Source of the DNA: Bacteroidales bacterium
GTDB taxonomy: Bacteria; Bacteroidota; Bacteroidia; Bacteroidales; VadinHA17
DNA: 38,232 bases
Direction: 5' to 3'
NCBI GenBank assembly: GCA_025454755.1
Contig: JALONV010000013.1
Location: forward strand, 1 to 38,232
The position numbers and the translations under genes were made by a program. The notes beneath the pieces are model-generated. The model was not told the DNA's origin and did not search any database. It saw only the letters and a list, made by a program, of their open reading frames with translations. This document shows, piece by piece, positions 24,434-32,830 of the stretch. Within the stretch, counting starts at the first letter, position 1. Each line of letters opens with the position of its first letter.

Positions 24434-26179
24434 TTATCCTTTATAGTTTAGTGTTACTTCTGAAACTGATGCTCCCGGTTCAACCATCGGCAGTACATTT
24501 CCTTCCTTTTCTATTTGTATGTCAAGAAGATACGGGCCTTTGGCTGCCAGCATTTCTGTAAGCGATTTCTTAAGCTCCTCTCTCTTTGAGACCTTTTTTG
24601 CCTTTATGCTGAATCCCCCGGCAATGGCAACGAAATCAGGATTCACCAGTTCTGTTGATGCATACCGTTTCCCGAAGAACATATCCTGCCACTGTCTTAC
24701 CATCCCCAGGTATCCATTGTTCAAAATAATGATCTTCACAGGTATTTTATAATGGAGTATGGTTCCAAGCTCCTGTATGGTCATCTGGAATCCTCCGTCG
24801 CCCAGGAAGGTAACAACCTGCTTCTCCGGTCTTCCGATCTTTGCTCCTACGGCCGCAGGAAGGCCGAATCCCATTGTTCCCATACCTCCTGATGTCACAA
24901 GCGAGTTGGGCTGTGTGAACCTGTAATATCTTGCTGCTGACATCTGGTTTTGTCCTACATCGGTAACAATTATTGCATCACCTTCAGTAAGTTCTGAAAC
25001 TATGCTCACGACTTCTCCCATCCTTATATCGCCTTTATCAGGACGGGTTTCCGATTTAATGACTTTTTCATACTCTGTTTTATCGCAGATCCTGAATTCC
25101 CTTATCCATCGCTCGTGCGAAGCCTTACTGACGAGTGGTATCAAAGCCTGAAGAACCTCTTTCGCATCATTATGGATCTCAAGATCGACCTGTACATTCT
25201 TGTTAATCTCGGCTTCATCTATCTCTATATGAATTATCCTTGCCTGCTTTGCATATTTTTTGAGGTTGCCCGTGACCCGGTCGTCGAATCGCATTCCTAT
25301 CGCAATGATGAGGTCAGCTTGGTTTGTAAGAAGGTTTGGACCATAATTCCCGTGCATGCCCAGGAAGCCTGTGTAAAGCCTGTGGCCGGAAGGGAAGGAG
25401 GAGAGCCCGAGAAGGGTTACTGCCACGGGGATGCCTGTTTTCTCAGCAAATTCCCTGAGCTCCTTTTCAGCTTTGGAAATAAGCACCCCATGCCCTGCAA
25501 GTATCAGCGGTTTATCAGCATGGTTGATCATTATTGCCGCTGACTCAACAGCCATGGTATGCAGCGGGATGTGAGGATTATATGCTCTCAGGTATGTACA
25601 CTTCTTATATCTGTATGATAGTTTTTCTATCTGAGCATCTTTTGTTATGTCGATAAGGACAGGCCCCGGCCTTCCGGTTGTGGCAAGGTAAAAGCCCTTG
25701 GCTATTGCATCCGGAATATCCTGCGGCCGCTTTACCTGGCAGTTCCATTTGGTTACCGGCATTGATACGCCAAGAATATCTGTTTCCTGGAAAGCGTCTG
25801 AACCGATGAGGCCTGAAACAACCTGGGCAGTGATGAATATCACTGGTACAGAGTCGAGATAGGCATTGGCAATGCCTGTAATTAGATTTGTGGAACCTGG
25901 TCCGGAAGTTGCAAAACATACTCCCGGTTTTCCTGTTACCATGGCATAAGCCTGCGCTGCATGAGCTGCGCCCTGTTCATGACGGGTCAGAATATGATTC
26001 AGTTTTTCCTCATAATCGAGAAGCTTATCGTAAACAGGCATTATGGCTCCCCCGGGATACCCGAATATCGTATCTACGCCCTCTTCTATAAGCGATCTCA
26101 GAAGTGCTTCCGCTCCCGTCAACTGCTCAACGCCGTTAACCTTTACTTCCTGATCTTTTGTTTTCTTACTTCCTTTCAT
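24434..26179 (-). CDS. ilvB: Acetolactate synthase large (catalytic) subunit
   Basis: The 581-aa ThDP enzyme makes acetolactate or acetohydroxybutyrate. Residues 20-60 hold LLRSLIEEGVDTIFGYPGGAIMPVYD and the catalytic Glu in LTRHEQGAAHAAQAYA. FATSGPGSTNLITGIA, PVIFITAQVVSGLIGSDAFQE, and the ThDP/Mg motif GDGGFQMTIQELGT(x)n IIILNNGYLGMVRQWQ near 464-495 follow. The order and length are normal. The N-terminal MKGSKKTKDQEVKVNGV tail is variable in the family. Fifty-five bases separate it from ilvD, largely a 7-bp tandem repeat. Confidence 0.96.
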   Translation of the reverse strand: MKGSKKTKDQEVKVNGVEQLTGAEALLRSLIEEGVDTIFGYPGGAIMPVYDKLLDYEEKLNHILTRHEQGAAHAAQAYAMVTGKPGVCFATSGPGSTNLITGIANAYLDSVPVIFITAQVVSGLIGSDAFQETDILGVSMPVTKWNCQVKRPQDIPDAIAKGFYLATTGRPGPVLIDITKDAQIEKLSYRYKKCTYLRAYNPHIPLHTMAVESAAIMINHADKPLILAGHGVLISKAEKELREFAEKTGIPVAVTLLGLSSFPSGHRLYTGFLGMHGNYGPNLLTNQADLIIAIGMRFDDRVTGNLKKYAKQARIIHIEIDEAEINKNVQVDLEIHNDAKEVLQALIPLVSKASHERWIREFRICDKTEYEKVIKSETRPDKGDIRMGEVVSIVSELTEGDAIIVTDVGQNQMSAARYYRFTQPNSLVTSGGMGTMGFGLPAAVGAKIGRPEKQVVTFLGDGGFQMTIQELGTILHYKIPVKIIILNNGYLGMVRQWQDMFFGKRYASTELVNPDFVAIAGGFSIKAKKVSKREELKKSLTEMLAAKGPYLLDIQIEKEGNVLPMVEPGASVSEVTLNYKG

Positions 26180-26196
26180 CCTTCTTTTATCTTTTA

Positions 26197-26238
26197 TCTT
26201 TGGTCTTTGGTCTTTGGTCTTTGGTCTTTGGTCTTTAT
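26197..26238. repeat. 7-bp tandem repeat between ilvD and ilvB
   Basis: Five perfect copies of TCTTTGG (26197-26231) and a degenerate sixth copy run from just upstream of the ilvB start to the ilvD stop codon. In the mRNA it reads (CCAAAGA)n. The repeat occupies the intercistronic translation-initiation region of ilvB. Confidence 0.93.
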
Positions 26239-28061
26239 ATCAACCTCACCGCCCCCTTATCTGCTGAACTTACCGTAGCTGCATAAGCTCTCAGTGATGC
26301 TGGTATTTCACGTTTACGATTAGCTGGTTTAAATGATTTATCTCCCTTAGCCTCTTCTTCCTCTTGTCTTTTATTAAGTTCATTTTCAGTAAGTTTCAGA
26401 CATATACTCCTTGCTGAGATATTTATTTCTATGATATCTCCGTCTCTGACAAGCGCAATAGAGCCACCGGCAGCAGCTTCGGGAGATACATGCCCTATTG
26501 AGAGCCCTGATGTTCCTCCTGAGAACCTGCCATCGGTTACAAGGGCACACTTTTTATCGAGCCCCTTTGATTTAAGATATGACGTGGGATAAAGCATCTC
26601 CTGCATACCCGGTCCTCCTTTGGGACCTTCATATCTTATAACCACAATATTGCCGGCTTTTACTTTTCCGCTCAGGATACCATCTGCAGCCTCTTCCTGT
26701 GATTCAAAAACCACTGCAGCACCTGAAAATGAGAAGAGCTCCGGATCGACACCTGCAGTTTTTACGATACATCCGTCCGGAGCAAGATTGCCAAAAAGCA
26801 CAGCAAGTCCGCCATCTTTATTATAAGGATGAAGAGTATCTCTGATACAGCCATTTTCCCTGTCTGTATCAAGCTGGTCATGCAGTTTTTCGTTAAAACC
26901 CATCACCTGGCTTTTTTGCATGGAGGGGGCGCTTTTATAATATTCAGATGCAACCGGTATAGCACTGCCGCTCTTTATATCCCAGTTATTCAGAGCTTCC
27001 CTGAGAGAAGGGTAATCAACACGGCCAGCAGATGTATCGATCAGTCTGCTTCGATCCAGTTCTCCCATTATAGACATTATACCTCCTGCCCGATTTACAT
27101 CCTGCACATGGAAATGGGAGCTGGGGGCAACCTTGCAGATATTGGGGATCTTCCCTGAGAGGTCATCTATATCTTTCATTGTGAAGCCGACTTTTGCCTC
27201 CCAGGCAATTGCCAGCAGGTGAAGGACTGTGTTGGTAGATCCGCCCATGGCAATGTCGAGCGACATTGCATTCATAAAAGCTGCTTTTGTTGCAATCGAT
27301 CGCGGGAGGACGCTTGTATCGCCTTCATCATAGTATCTGTTAGTGATCTTAACAATGAGGTTAGCTGCTTCTTTAATGATCTTCAAACGATTAGCATGTG
27401 TTGCCAGCACAGTTCCATTGCCAGGAAGTGCAATTCCAATCGCTTCGCTGAGGCAGTTCATTGAATTGGCAGTGAACATACCTGAACATGAACCACATGT
27501 TGGACAGGCGTTTAATTCCATTTCATAGAGATCCTGGTCGCTTACCTTTTCGTCAGCGCCGTCAACCATGACATTCACAAGGTCAAGCTGTCTGTTACCG
27601 GCGACGCCGGCTTCCATCGGGCCACCTGATACAAAGACGGCAGGTATGTTGAGTCTCATCGCCGCCATCATCATGCCGGGAGTGATCTTGTCGCAGTTGC
27701 TGATGCATATCATTGCATCGGCGCAATGAGCATTTATCATATATTCCACGCTGTCGGCGATCAGTTCGCGCGATGGAAGCGAATAGAGCATACCTTCATG
27801 ACCCATTGCAATGCCATCGTCTATAGCGATTGTATTGAACTCAGCAGCGAAACAACCATGTTTTTCAATCTCCTTTTTTACAAACTGACCGGTATTATGA
27901 AGGTGTACATGTCCGGGAACAAATTGTGAAAATGAGTTTACGACGGCTATGACAGGTTTTCTGAAATTTTCTTCCTTCATTCCGTTGGCACGCCATAAGC
28001 TTCGGGCACCTGCCATCTTTCTTCCTGTCATTGTTCTTAGACTTCTGAGAGGTATTTTCAT
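26235..28061 (-). CDS. ilvD: Dihydroxy-acid dehydratase
   Basis: IlvD dehydrates dihydroxy-acids to the 2-oxo acids of Val, Leu and Ile. The 608-aa protein has the [Fe-S] cysteines in [13 protein letters not shown] near 122-134 and [19 protein letters not shown] near 195, [13 protein letters not shown] near 43, and the C-terminal [24 protein letters not shown] near 517. Length is that of the longer IlvD group. It is the first structural gene after the Ile/Leu/Val attenuator, whose U tract ends 17 bases before this ATG. Its stop codon overlaps the 7-bp repeat. Confidence 0.96.
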   Translation of the reverse strand: MKIPLRSLRTMTGRKMAGARSLWRANGMKEENFRKPVIAVVNSFSQFVPGHVHLHNTGQFVKKEIEKHGCFAAEFNTIAIDDGIAMGHEGMLYSLPSRELIADSVEYMINAHCADAMICISNCDKITPGMMMAAMRLNIPAVFVSGGPMEAGVAGNRQLDLVNVMVDGADEKVSDQDLYEMELNACPTCGSCSGMFTANSMNCLSEAIGIALPGNGTVLATHANRLKIIKEAANLIVKITNRYYDEGDTSVLPRSIATKAAFMNAMSLDIAMGGSTNTVLHLLAIAWEAKVGFTMKDIDDLSGKIPNICKVAPSSHFHVQDVNRAGGIMSIMGELDRSRLIDTSAGRVDYPSLREALNNWDIKSGSAIPVASEYYKSAPSMQKSQVMGFNEKLHDQLDTDRENGCIRDTLHPYNKDGGLAVLFGNLAPDGCIVKTAGVDPELFSFSGAAVVFESQEEAADGILSGKVKAGNIVVIRYEGPKGGPGMQEMLYPTSYLKSKGLDKKCALVTDGRFSGGTSGLSIGHVSPEAAAGGSIALVRDGDIIEINISARSICLKLTENELNKRQEEEEAKGDKSFKPANRKREIPASLRAYAATVSSADKGAVRLI

Positions 28062-28077
28062 TTCGTCTTCTCTTATT

Positions 28078-28112
28078 AAAAAAAAAGCTTCCCGGTCTTC
28101 CGGAAAGCTTTT
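28078..28112 (-). terminator. Ile/Leu/Val attenuator terminator
   Basis: On the minus strand AAAAGCTTTCCGG pairs with CCGGGAAGCTTTT (one U-G) around AAGA, followed by a run of nine T. It lies between the branched-chain leader ORF and ilvD. The RNA TCCGGGAG at 28137-28144, immediately after the leader stop codon, can pair with CTTTCCGGA of the terminator 5' arm (six Watson-Crick and two G-U pairs), giving the antiterminator. Confidence 0.92.
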
Positions 28113-28144
28113 ATATGGTTATCTTAATATATATCACTCCCGGA

Positions 28145-28201
28145 TCATGTGCTGGGCACAATAAGGATGAGGGCAATGATAAGTATTAAGGAATTATTCA
28201 T
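28145..28201 (-). CDS. Branched-chain operon leader peptide (18 aa)
   Basis: The ORF reads MNNSLILIIALILIVPST and stop: four Leu, five Ile and one Val in 18 codons, ten of them in an eleven-codon run. It sits between a Bacteroidetes promoter and an intrinsic terminator, upstream of the ilvD-B-N-C-leuA-C-D-cimA-leuB operon. The antiterminator segment begins at the base after the stop codon, so a ribosome that finishes the leader covers it and one stalled in the L/I run does not. The single Val codon suggests Leu and Ile are the main signals. Confidence 0.92.
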   Translation of the reverse strand: MNNSLILIIALILIVPST

Positions 28202-28220
28202 TTTTTTATTAATTGATCGA

Positions 28221-28250
28221 CAAAAATAAGTATTATTTTAATATTTCAAA
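28221..28250 (-). promoter_or_regulatory. Promoter of the ilv-leu operon
   Basis: The -7 box TATTTTTG (28221-28228) and a TTTG -33 box (28247-28250) are separated by 18 bases. The -7 box ends 20 bases before the leader ATG. Confidence 0.78.
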
Positions 28251-28323
28251 GAAAAACATCAATAAATATTAAAAACATTAAAAAATAATGGAATATTTAT
28301 ATGAAATAGTCGAAAAATAAATT

Positions 28324-28467
28324 TAAACGCAAAGAACCTCCTCCTTCACATGCGTTACGGAGGATAGGAACGCAAAGAGTTTTATTCCGGAATTTTAACT
28401 TTGCGGCCTTTGCGTGGATCTACCCACCGTAGCGTAAGCGCAGGTGGGCTTTGCGCCCTTTGCGGTT
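28324..28467. repeat. GCAAAG-type dispersed inverted repeat, copy 2
   Basis: About 144 bp, AAACGCAAAGAACC at the left and GCGCCCTTTGCGGTT at the right, with the internal CTTTGCGTGGATCTACC shared with the copy at 6067-6208. Two variable palindromes are nested in it: CCTCC...GGAGG (28343-28373) and ACCCACCGTAGCG...CAGGTGGG (28422-28449). The right end supplies part of the hepT stop codon. Confidence 0.85.
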
Positions 28468-28813
28468 AAAGGATTTTATATTCTTTTAATAATATCAGTT
28501 CAACAACTTCCAGTAATCCATTAAGATCATCTGCTGCATTATATACACTTTCAATTCTAATCTTATGGTATTCATGGGCAATATAATTCCGGAACGATCT
28601 TGGAATATGCCATGGATAAGGATACTTATCCAGAATAGCTTTATCCACATGACTAATAGCTTCCCCAATAATAATAAACTGGTATAAAACTGCATCCTGC
28701 AATACTTTATCAGCTAAAAAATCATTAACTGATTTTCCTGTAACAAATGATCTTATACGCAGGATTGCTCCTCTTATGTGCTCAAGTCTCTCTTTTGGTG
28801 TAGGTTTATCCAT
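28466..28813 (-). CDS. hepT: HepT-like HEPN toxin (DUF86)
   Basis: The 115-aa all-helical protein carries the HEPN RNase motif R-x4-H-x-Y intact as Arg75, His80, Tyr82 in RNYIAHEY, preceded by IIIGEAISHVDK, typical of the HepT/DUF86 family. In characterised HepT/MntA systems the toxin acts as an RNase and its Tyr is modified by the antitoxin. The gene overlaps the upstream antitoxin by 8 bases, the usual coupling. The stop codon lies in a dispersed repeat. Function as a toxin is inferred from family and partner. Confidence 0.88.
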   Translation of the reverse strand: MDKPTPKERLEHIRGAILRIRSFVTGKSVNDFLADKVLQDAVLYQFIIIGEAISHVDKAILDKYPYPWHIPRSFRNYIAHEYHKIRIESVYNAADDLNGLLEVVELILLKEYKIL

Positions 28814-29396
28814 AGATTAAAGTCAAATCGTTCTTTGCAGTATTTAAAGCAAACGGAAGAAGGTACCCTTCCTCTACAAGATCAATTTTCATATTCAATT
28901 TTTCCTCCAGCAGGTAAGCTATATCTGCATAATCAAACAAGCTTGTTTTTGAAGGATCAATAAACTTTACCATCAGGTCTATATCACTGTTTATATTATA
29001 ATCTCCCCTTGCAAATGATCCGAAAATCCAGGCTTTTGATACTCTTCCATCCTTTCTTAGAAAATCCCTTATTATCCTGATGGTCTTTTCCCTGCTGATT
29101 GATGGTCTGGTTCTGTAAGTGATCTTTTCCTCTGCGACTTTCATTGCCTTCAGTCCAAATCTTTCATCACCAACCTCATATAATAATTTATCCGACAGCC
29201 AGGAGATCAGCAATTCTTCTTTATTTACCTTATAATATTTTGCAAGTCTTATTACATTATCCCTGGTTGCTGAACGTTTACCGTTCTCTATCTTACTCAG
29301 TATCGCCTGGTCAATATCAAGTCTCGCGGCAACAACTCTGAGAGGGACTCCCTTTTCTTTCCGCAGCTTTTTTACCTTATCGGCAAAACTCTCCAT
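28806..29396 (-). CDS. mntA: XRE-type HTH fused to MNT nucleotidyltransferase antitoxin
   Basis: The 196-aa protein combines two domains. Residues 3-65 are an XRE helix-turn-helix (VKKLRKEKGVPLRVVAARLDIDQAILSKIENGKRS). Residues 100-196 are a minimal nucleotidyltransferase with G126-S127, Asp138 and Asp140 in GSFARGDYNINSDIDLMV (GSx10DxD) and a third acidic residue at Asp172. In known MntA/HepT pairs the nucleotidyltransferase adenylylates HepT and neutralises it; all catalytic residues are present. The HTH domain suggests autoregulation, supported by three half-sites over the promoter. Most MntA antitoxins lack a fused DNA-binding domain, and the HTH here probably replaces a separate repressor. 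Confidence 0.87.
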   Translation of the reverse strand: MESFADKVKKLRKEKGVPLRVVAARLDIDQAILSKIENGKRSATRDNVIRLAKYYKVNKEELLISWLSDKLLYEVGDERFGLKAMKVAEEKITYRTRPSISREKTIRIIRDFLRKDGRVSKAWIFGSFARGDYNINSDIDLMVKFIDPSKTSLFDYADIAYLLEEKLNMKIDLVEEGYLLPFALNTAKNDLTLIYG

Positions 29397-29410
29397 TTTG
29401 ATAAGATCAT

Positions 29411-29447
29411 TTTGACAAAATTAGTCAAAATAATCTTTTGACGCAAA
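29411..29447 (-). promoter_or_regulatory. Promoter and phased operator of the HEPN/MNT operon
   Basis: Half-sites TTTGAC (29411-29416), GTCAAA (29424-29429) and TTTGAC (29437-29442) alternate in orientation with exactly 7 bases between each. The minus-strand -7 box TAATTTTG (29416-29423) lies within the first palindrome and a TTTG -33 box (29444-29447) just beyond the third half-site, 20 bases apart. The -7 box ends 20 bases before the ATG. This is the expected place for autorepression by the XRE domain. Confidence 0.72.
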
Positions 29448-29479
29448 TTTCCCTTCACTTAAATGGAATTCCATATCAA

Positions 29480-29512
29480 TTCCGAACGAAACGCAGTGAA
29501 GTGAGGAATCTC
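29480..29512. repeat. Dispersed TCCGAACGAAACGCAGTGA repeat
   Basis: TTCCGAACGAAACGCAGTGA followed by GTGAGGAATCTCC is a single copy of the same dispersed repeat type that is amplified at 13693-14036. It lies in the gap between the HEPN/MNT promoter and the GH2 gene. Confidence 0.7.
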
Positions 29513-29661
29513 CCTCCTTAAACCACAACCTTTAGAATCATACCGCATGAAGTGAAATGAAGTGATATATCTTCATGCAATTAACAGTCCTTTCGTTTAA
29601 TGCTGATAGCTTAAATCTTCAAAAAATATGCTTAAATTTATATCCCGAAATCATCCCTGCC

Positions 29662-32600
29662 ATGAAGAAACTGATTATCCTTATTTTACTGGCTTCATTT
29701 ATAATCCCTGCAGAGGCAAAGGGTAAGACAACTCAGCCGCAGAAGAGCCCGAGGATTGAAAAGACCTTCAATTCGCAATGGACTTTCAACTATTTCCCGG
29801 AAGAGAGCAAGGAGATAAGCTATGAGATCCCCAATTTTGATGATTCAAAATGGCCGATAGTAAGTATTCCACATACCTGGAGCACCTATGAAACCACCGG
29901 TGAAATGCACCCTTTCATAAAGAGTCCCTCGGAAAACGACAATCCTTACTGGTGGACAGGATGGGGCTGGTACAGGAAACATTTCCAGGTAAATACCGAT
30001 GTCACAAATAAAAAGGTCTTCATTGAATTTGAAGGAGTGCAGAAATATTGCAAGGTCTGGATTAACGGTAAATATCTTGGCGATCACAAGGGCGGCTACG
30101 GATCATTCGACTTCGATATTACCGATCATCTGGTGAAAGGAAAGGATAACATACTCGTAGTGGCAGTAAGTAACAGGCAGAATGATGTGTTCAAAATACC
30201 TCCGATGGCAGCAGGTAATTTTAATGTATACGGAGGAATATACCGCGATGTTACACTGGTTATCAAGGACAAGCTCTACATACCCATGCAGGGATCTGCC
30301 AGCCATGAGGGAGGTACGTTTGTGACTACTCCCATTGTGTCGGAAAAACAGGGTGTGGTGAGGGTGCAGACCTGGGTGAAGAACGATTATTCCCAGCCAA
30401 AGAACTGTGTCCTTAATACCTATATCATTGATGCTGCAAACAAGGTTGTCCAGGTAATTAAAACAAAGTACACCATTAATCCGAAACAGCTCTATAAGTT
30501 CGATCAGACCTTCAAACCGGTAAAGAATCCTTATCTCTGGTCTCCGGAGACACCATATATATATAAGGTATGGTCGGAAGTGACCGACGGAAGCAGAGTC
30601 ACCGACAGTTATTCCAGTCCTCTTGGGTTCAGATGGTTCAGGTGGAACTATGTTGATAATTTTCTTTATATCAATGGCAAAAAAACAATCATTCATGGCG
30701 GTAACCGCCACCAGGAGTATCCGTGGCTGGGTGATGCAATCCCGAAATGGATAACTGAAATGGATTTTAAGGACATGGCAGAGAAACTCAATTACAATTT
30801 CATGAGGAGTGCTCATTATCCTAACGATATGTTTGTTTACGACCTTGCCGATAAATATGGGATAGTGATCGATGAAGAGTCTCCCAGCATAAAGAACCAG
30901 GCCTTCTCACCGGAGGTACAGCAGCAGCAGATGAAGGAGATGATCCGCCGCGACCGCAATCACCCGAGTATTATGTTCTGGGGCATGGGCAATGAAACAA
31001 ACCATGCTGTCGATTCAAAATATGCCATTGCTGAAGATACTACAAGGATCCTTACAGCCAGGCGTGTTACCGAAGGATCGGCAGGCGCCTATGTAAAGCA
31101 CACCGATGATAATCTTGCCCTTGAAAACCTTCTTCGCTGCACAATCCGCGGATGGTACAACAAGGATGTAAAAGAGTATGAGCCATCGGACCAGCAGCAC
31201 TGCGGCACTGAGGAACACCAGCAGAACATGCTCAAAGCCAGCGGTCTGTTCGGAACAGCCAACCTGTGCACATGGCTCTATGCCGACCATGGTGCCGACC
31301 GCGAATACTTAAACTCACCCCTGCTGCATGTCAATCCGAAAGGATATGTGGATGTTTACAGGGTGCCCAAATATGCCTGGTACTTCTGGCAGGCAAGCTA
31401 CCACGACAAACCGATGGTGTTCATCCAGCCCCATTTCTGGAGGTCACAGTATATTGGACAGAAGAAGGATATCACGGTGAATTCAAACTGCGACAAAGTT
31501 GAACTGAAGGTTAACGGTGTAAGCAAGGGTGTACAGAATCCTGACCAGGCTAATTTCCACAGCGTTACCTTTAAAGATGTGCTGATCACTAAAGGCACTT
31601 TGAGCGTTACAGGCACAAAAGATGGAAAAACTGTTACAACACAAATTGTCATGGCTGAAGAACCTGCCAGGATAATTGCTACAGCGTCTCATCAAAAAAT
31701 GACTGCAGATCTGGCATCAGTAGCTATAATAACCGCCGATATTGTTGACTCAAAGGGAAGTCATGTCTTTGGGGCCAACAATACGATAAAATGGTCGGTG
31801 ACTGGTCCTGCAACACTGGTCGGTCCCCCGGTATATGAATCAGATATCGACAAGCACCACGACATGCAGGGAGTCTGGTATATGGATGTGCCTGTTTCTA
31901 ATGTGATAAGATCTACAGGTAAACCCGGGAAGATACGTATTACAGTCTCTGCCAGCGGACTTGCATCCGGATCAATCGAGATCGACGCAGCTGAAGTGAA
32001 ACCCGGTAATTCTGTTATTGTTGAACCGGTGCCTGATGAAAAGGGAAGGATCCCTGTGGCAAGACCATTCTTCTCTGTATCAAGACTCGATGATGTTCCT
32101 CAGGAGATAATCCGGTCGTATGACGATATCACGCTAAAAGCCGCCGATAAAAAAGGATATGAGGAGGCAATAAAGGTTCATATCCTTAAGAATAATCCTG
32201 CTATTGATACATCCACTGTCGAATTCAGGTCGCTTATATCGCTTTTTGCCTTGCAGCTCATCAACAACAACGGACGGATGGTTGCAGATGATTACAACTT
32301 CAGCGTCGACCATTATAACAATTGCAGGCTAATTTCAGGTTATATCATTGCCACAAAGCTTCCTCCTCTGTACAAAGAAACATTGAAGGAATATTATGCT
32401 GATGCAATTATTATGCAGGGAAACGAAAAGGATGCGGGCGATGAGATGAACTGGCTTAACTGGATACCCTCCGGAGGAACAGTGATCGTATCCCAGGAGG
32501 GCAGTATACCTGTTTGGCCAAAGGGCACGTTGGTCACAAATAAAACAGCTCTGTATGATCTGATAACCACGGTATACCCGGTTTTTGACAGATACAGCGA

Positions 32601-32751
32601 TGATGCCAAGCAGAGAGCATTGACTTTTATAAGCAAGGCGAATCCATATGTAACAGTTAAAGAAGATGTTTCCGAAGGTGGAAAAACCACTTATACAGCA
32701 CAGAAAGGGAAACCGATACTAATACCGTTAATAAAATTTATATCTGAATAA
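29662..32751 (+). CDS. Secreted glycoside hydrolase family 2 protein (beta-galactosidase-like)
   Basis: The start ATG at 29662 was chosen because it gives a signal peptide (MKKLIILILLASFIIPAEA); the upstream frame adds 29 residues with no sense. The mature protein (1029 aa with signal) has the GH2 order: N-terminal jelly-roll sugar-binding domain (KVWINGKYLGDHKGGYGSFDFDITD near 130-155), immunoglobulin-like domain, and catalytic TIM barrel from about residue 330 (FLYINGKKTIIHGGNRHQEYPWLG, RSAHYPNDMFVYDLADKYGIVIDEE). The acid/base pair Asn444-Glu445 is in WGMGNETN. The nucleophile may be a Glu in CGTEEHQ (516-518), less sure. After about residue 640 come Ig-like domains and a C-terminal region (about 800-1029) that I do not recognise. 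Substrate cannot be read from the sequence. Confidence 0.87.
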   Translation: MKKLIILILLASFIIPAEAKGKTTQPQKSPRIEKTFNSQWTFNYFPEESKEISYEIPNFDDSKWPIVSIPHTWSTYETTGEMHPFIKSPSENDNPYWWTGWGWYRKHFQVNTDVTNKKVFIEFEGVQKYCKVWINGKYLGDHKGGYGSFDFDITDHLVKGKDNILVVAVSNRQNDVFKIPPMAAGNFNVYGGIYRDVTLVIKDKLYIPMQGSASHEGGTFVTTPIVSEKQGVVRVQTWVKNDYSQPKNCVLNTYIIDAANKVVQVIKTKYTINPKQLYKFDQTFKPVKNPYLWSPETPYIYKVWSEVTDGSRVTDSYSSPLGFRWFRWNYVDNFLYINGKKTIIHGGNRHQEYPWLGDAIPKWITEMDFKDMAEKLNYNFMRSAHYPNDMFVYDLADKYGIVIDEESPSIKNQAFSPEVQQQQMKEMIRRDRNHPSIMFWGMGNETNHAVDSKYAIAEDTTRILTARRVTEGSAGAYVKHTDDNLALENLLRCTIRGWYNKDVKEYEPSDQQHCGTEEHQQNMLKASGLFGTANLCTWLYADHGADREYLNSPLLHVNPKGYVDVYRVPKYAWYFWQASYHDKPMVFIQPHFWRSQYIGQKKDITVNSNCDKVELKVNGVSKGVQNPDQANFHSVTFKDVLITKGTLSVTGTKDGKTVTTQIVMAEEPARIIATASHQKMTADLASVAIITADIVDSKGSHVFGANNTIKWSVTGPATLVGPPVYESDIDKHHDMQGVWYMDVPVSNVIRSTGKPGKIRITVSASGLASGSIEIDAAEVKPGNSVIVEPVPDEKGRIPVARPFFSVSRLDDVPQEIIRSYDDITLKAADKKGYEEAIKVHILKNNPAIDTSTVEFRSLISLFALQLINNNGRMVADDYNFSVDHYNNCRLISGYIIATKLPPLYKETLKEYYADAIIMQGNEKDAGDEMNWLNWIPSGGTVIVSQEGSIPVWPKGTLVTNKTALYDLITTVYPVFDRYSDDAKQRALTFISKANPYVTVKEDVSEGGKTTYTAQKGKPILIPLIKFISE

Positions 32752-32780
32752 TACTCTCTCCGTGCTTCCCTGTGGCTCTC

Positions 32781-32796
32781 TCCCGACAAGTCGGGA
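32781..32796. terminator. Possible bidirectional terminator between convergent genes
   Basis: TCCCGACAAGTCGGGA is a perfect short palindrome between the GH2 stop (plus) and the outer-membrane protein stop (minus). There is no strong U tract on either side, so it may instead be one of the small dispersed palindromes. Confidence 0.35.
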
Positions 32797-32830
32797 CAAG
32801 TTGTGTAAGTTCTTCTTTATATTTCATAAT

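Noticed and set aside
28083-28112. Hairpin taken as the end-of-operon terminator of the HEPN/MNT genes
   Set aside because: It lies downstream of a promoter and a Leu/Ile-rich leader ORF and just before ilvD, with a matching antiterminator segment; it is an attenuator.
29575-29661. Longer GH2 protein starting at 29575
   Set aside because: The ATG at 29662 begins a clear signal peptide; the upstream 29 residues would hide it.
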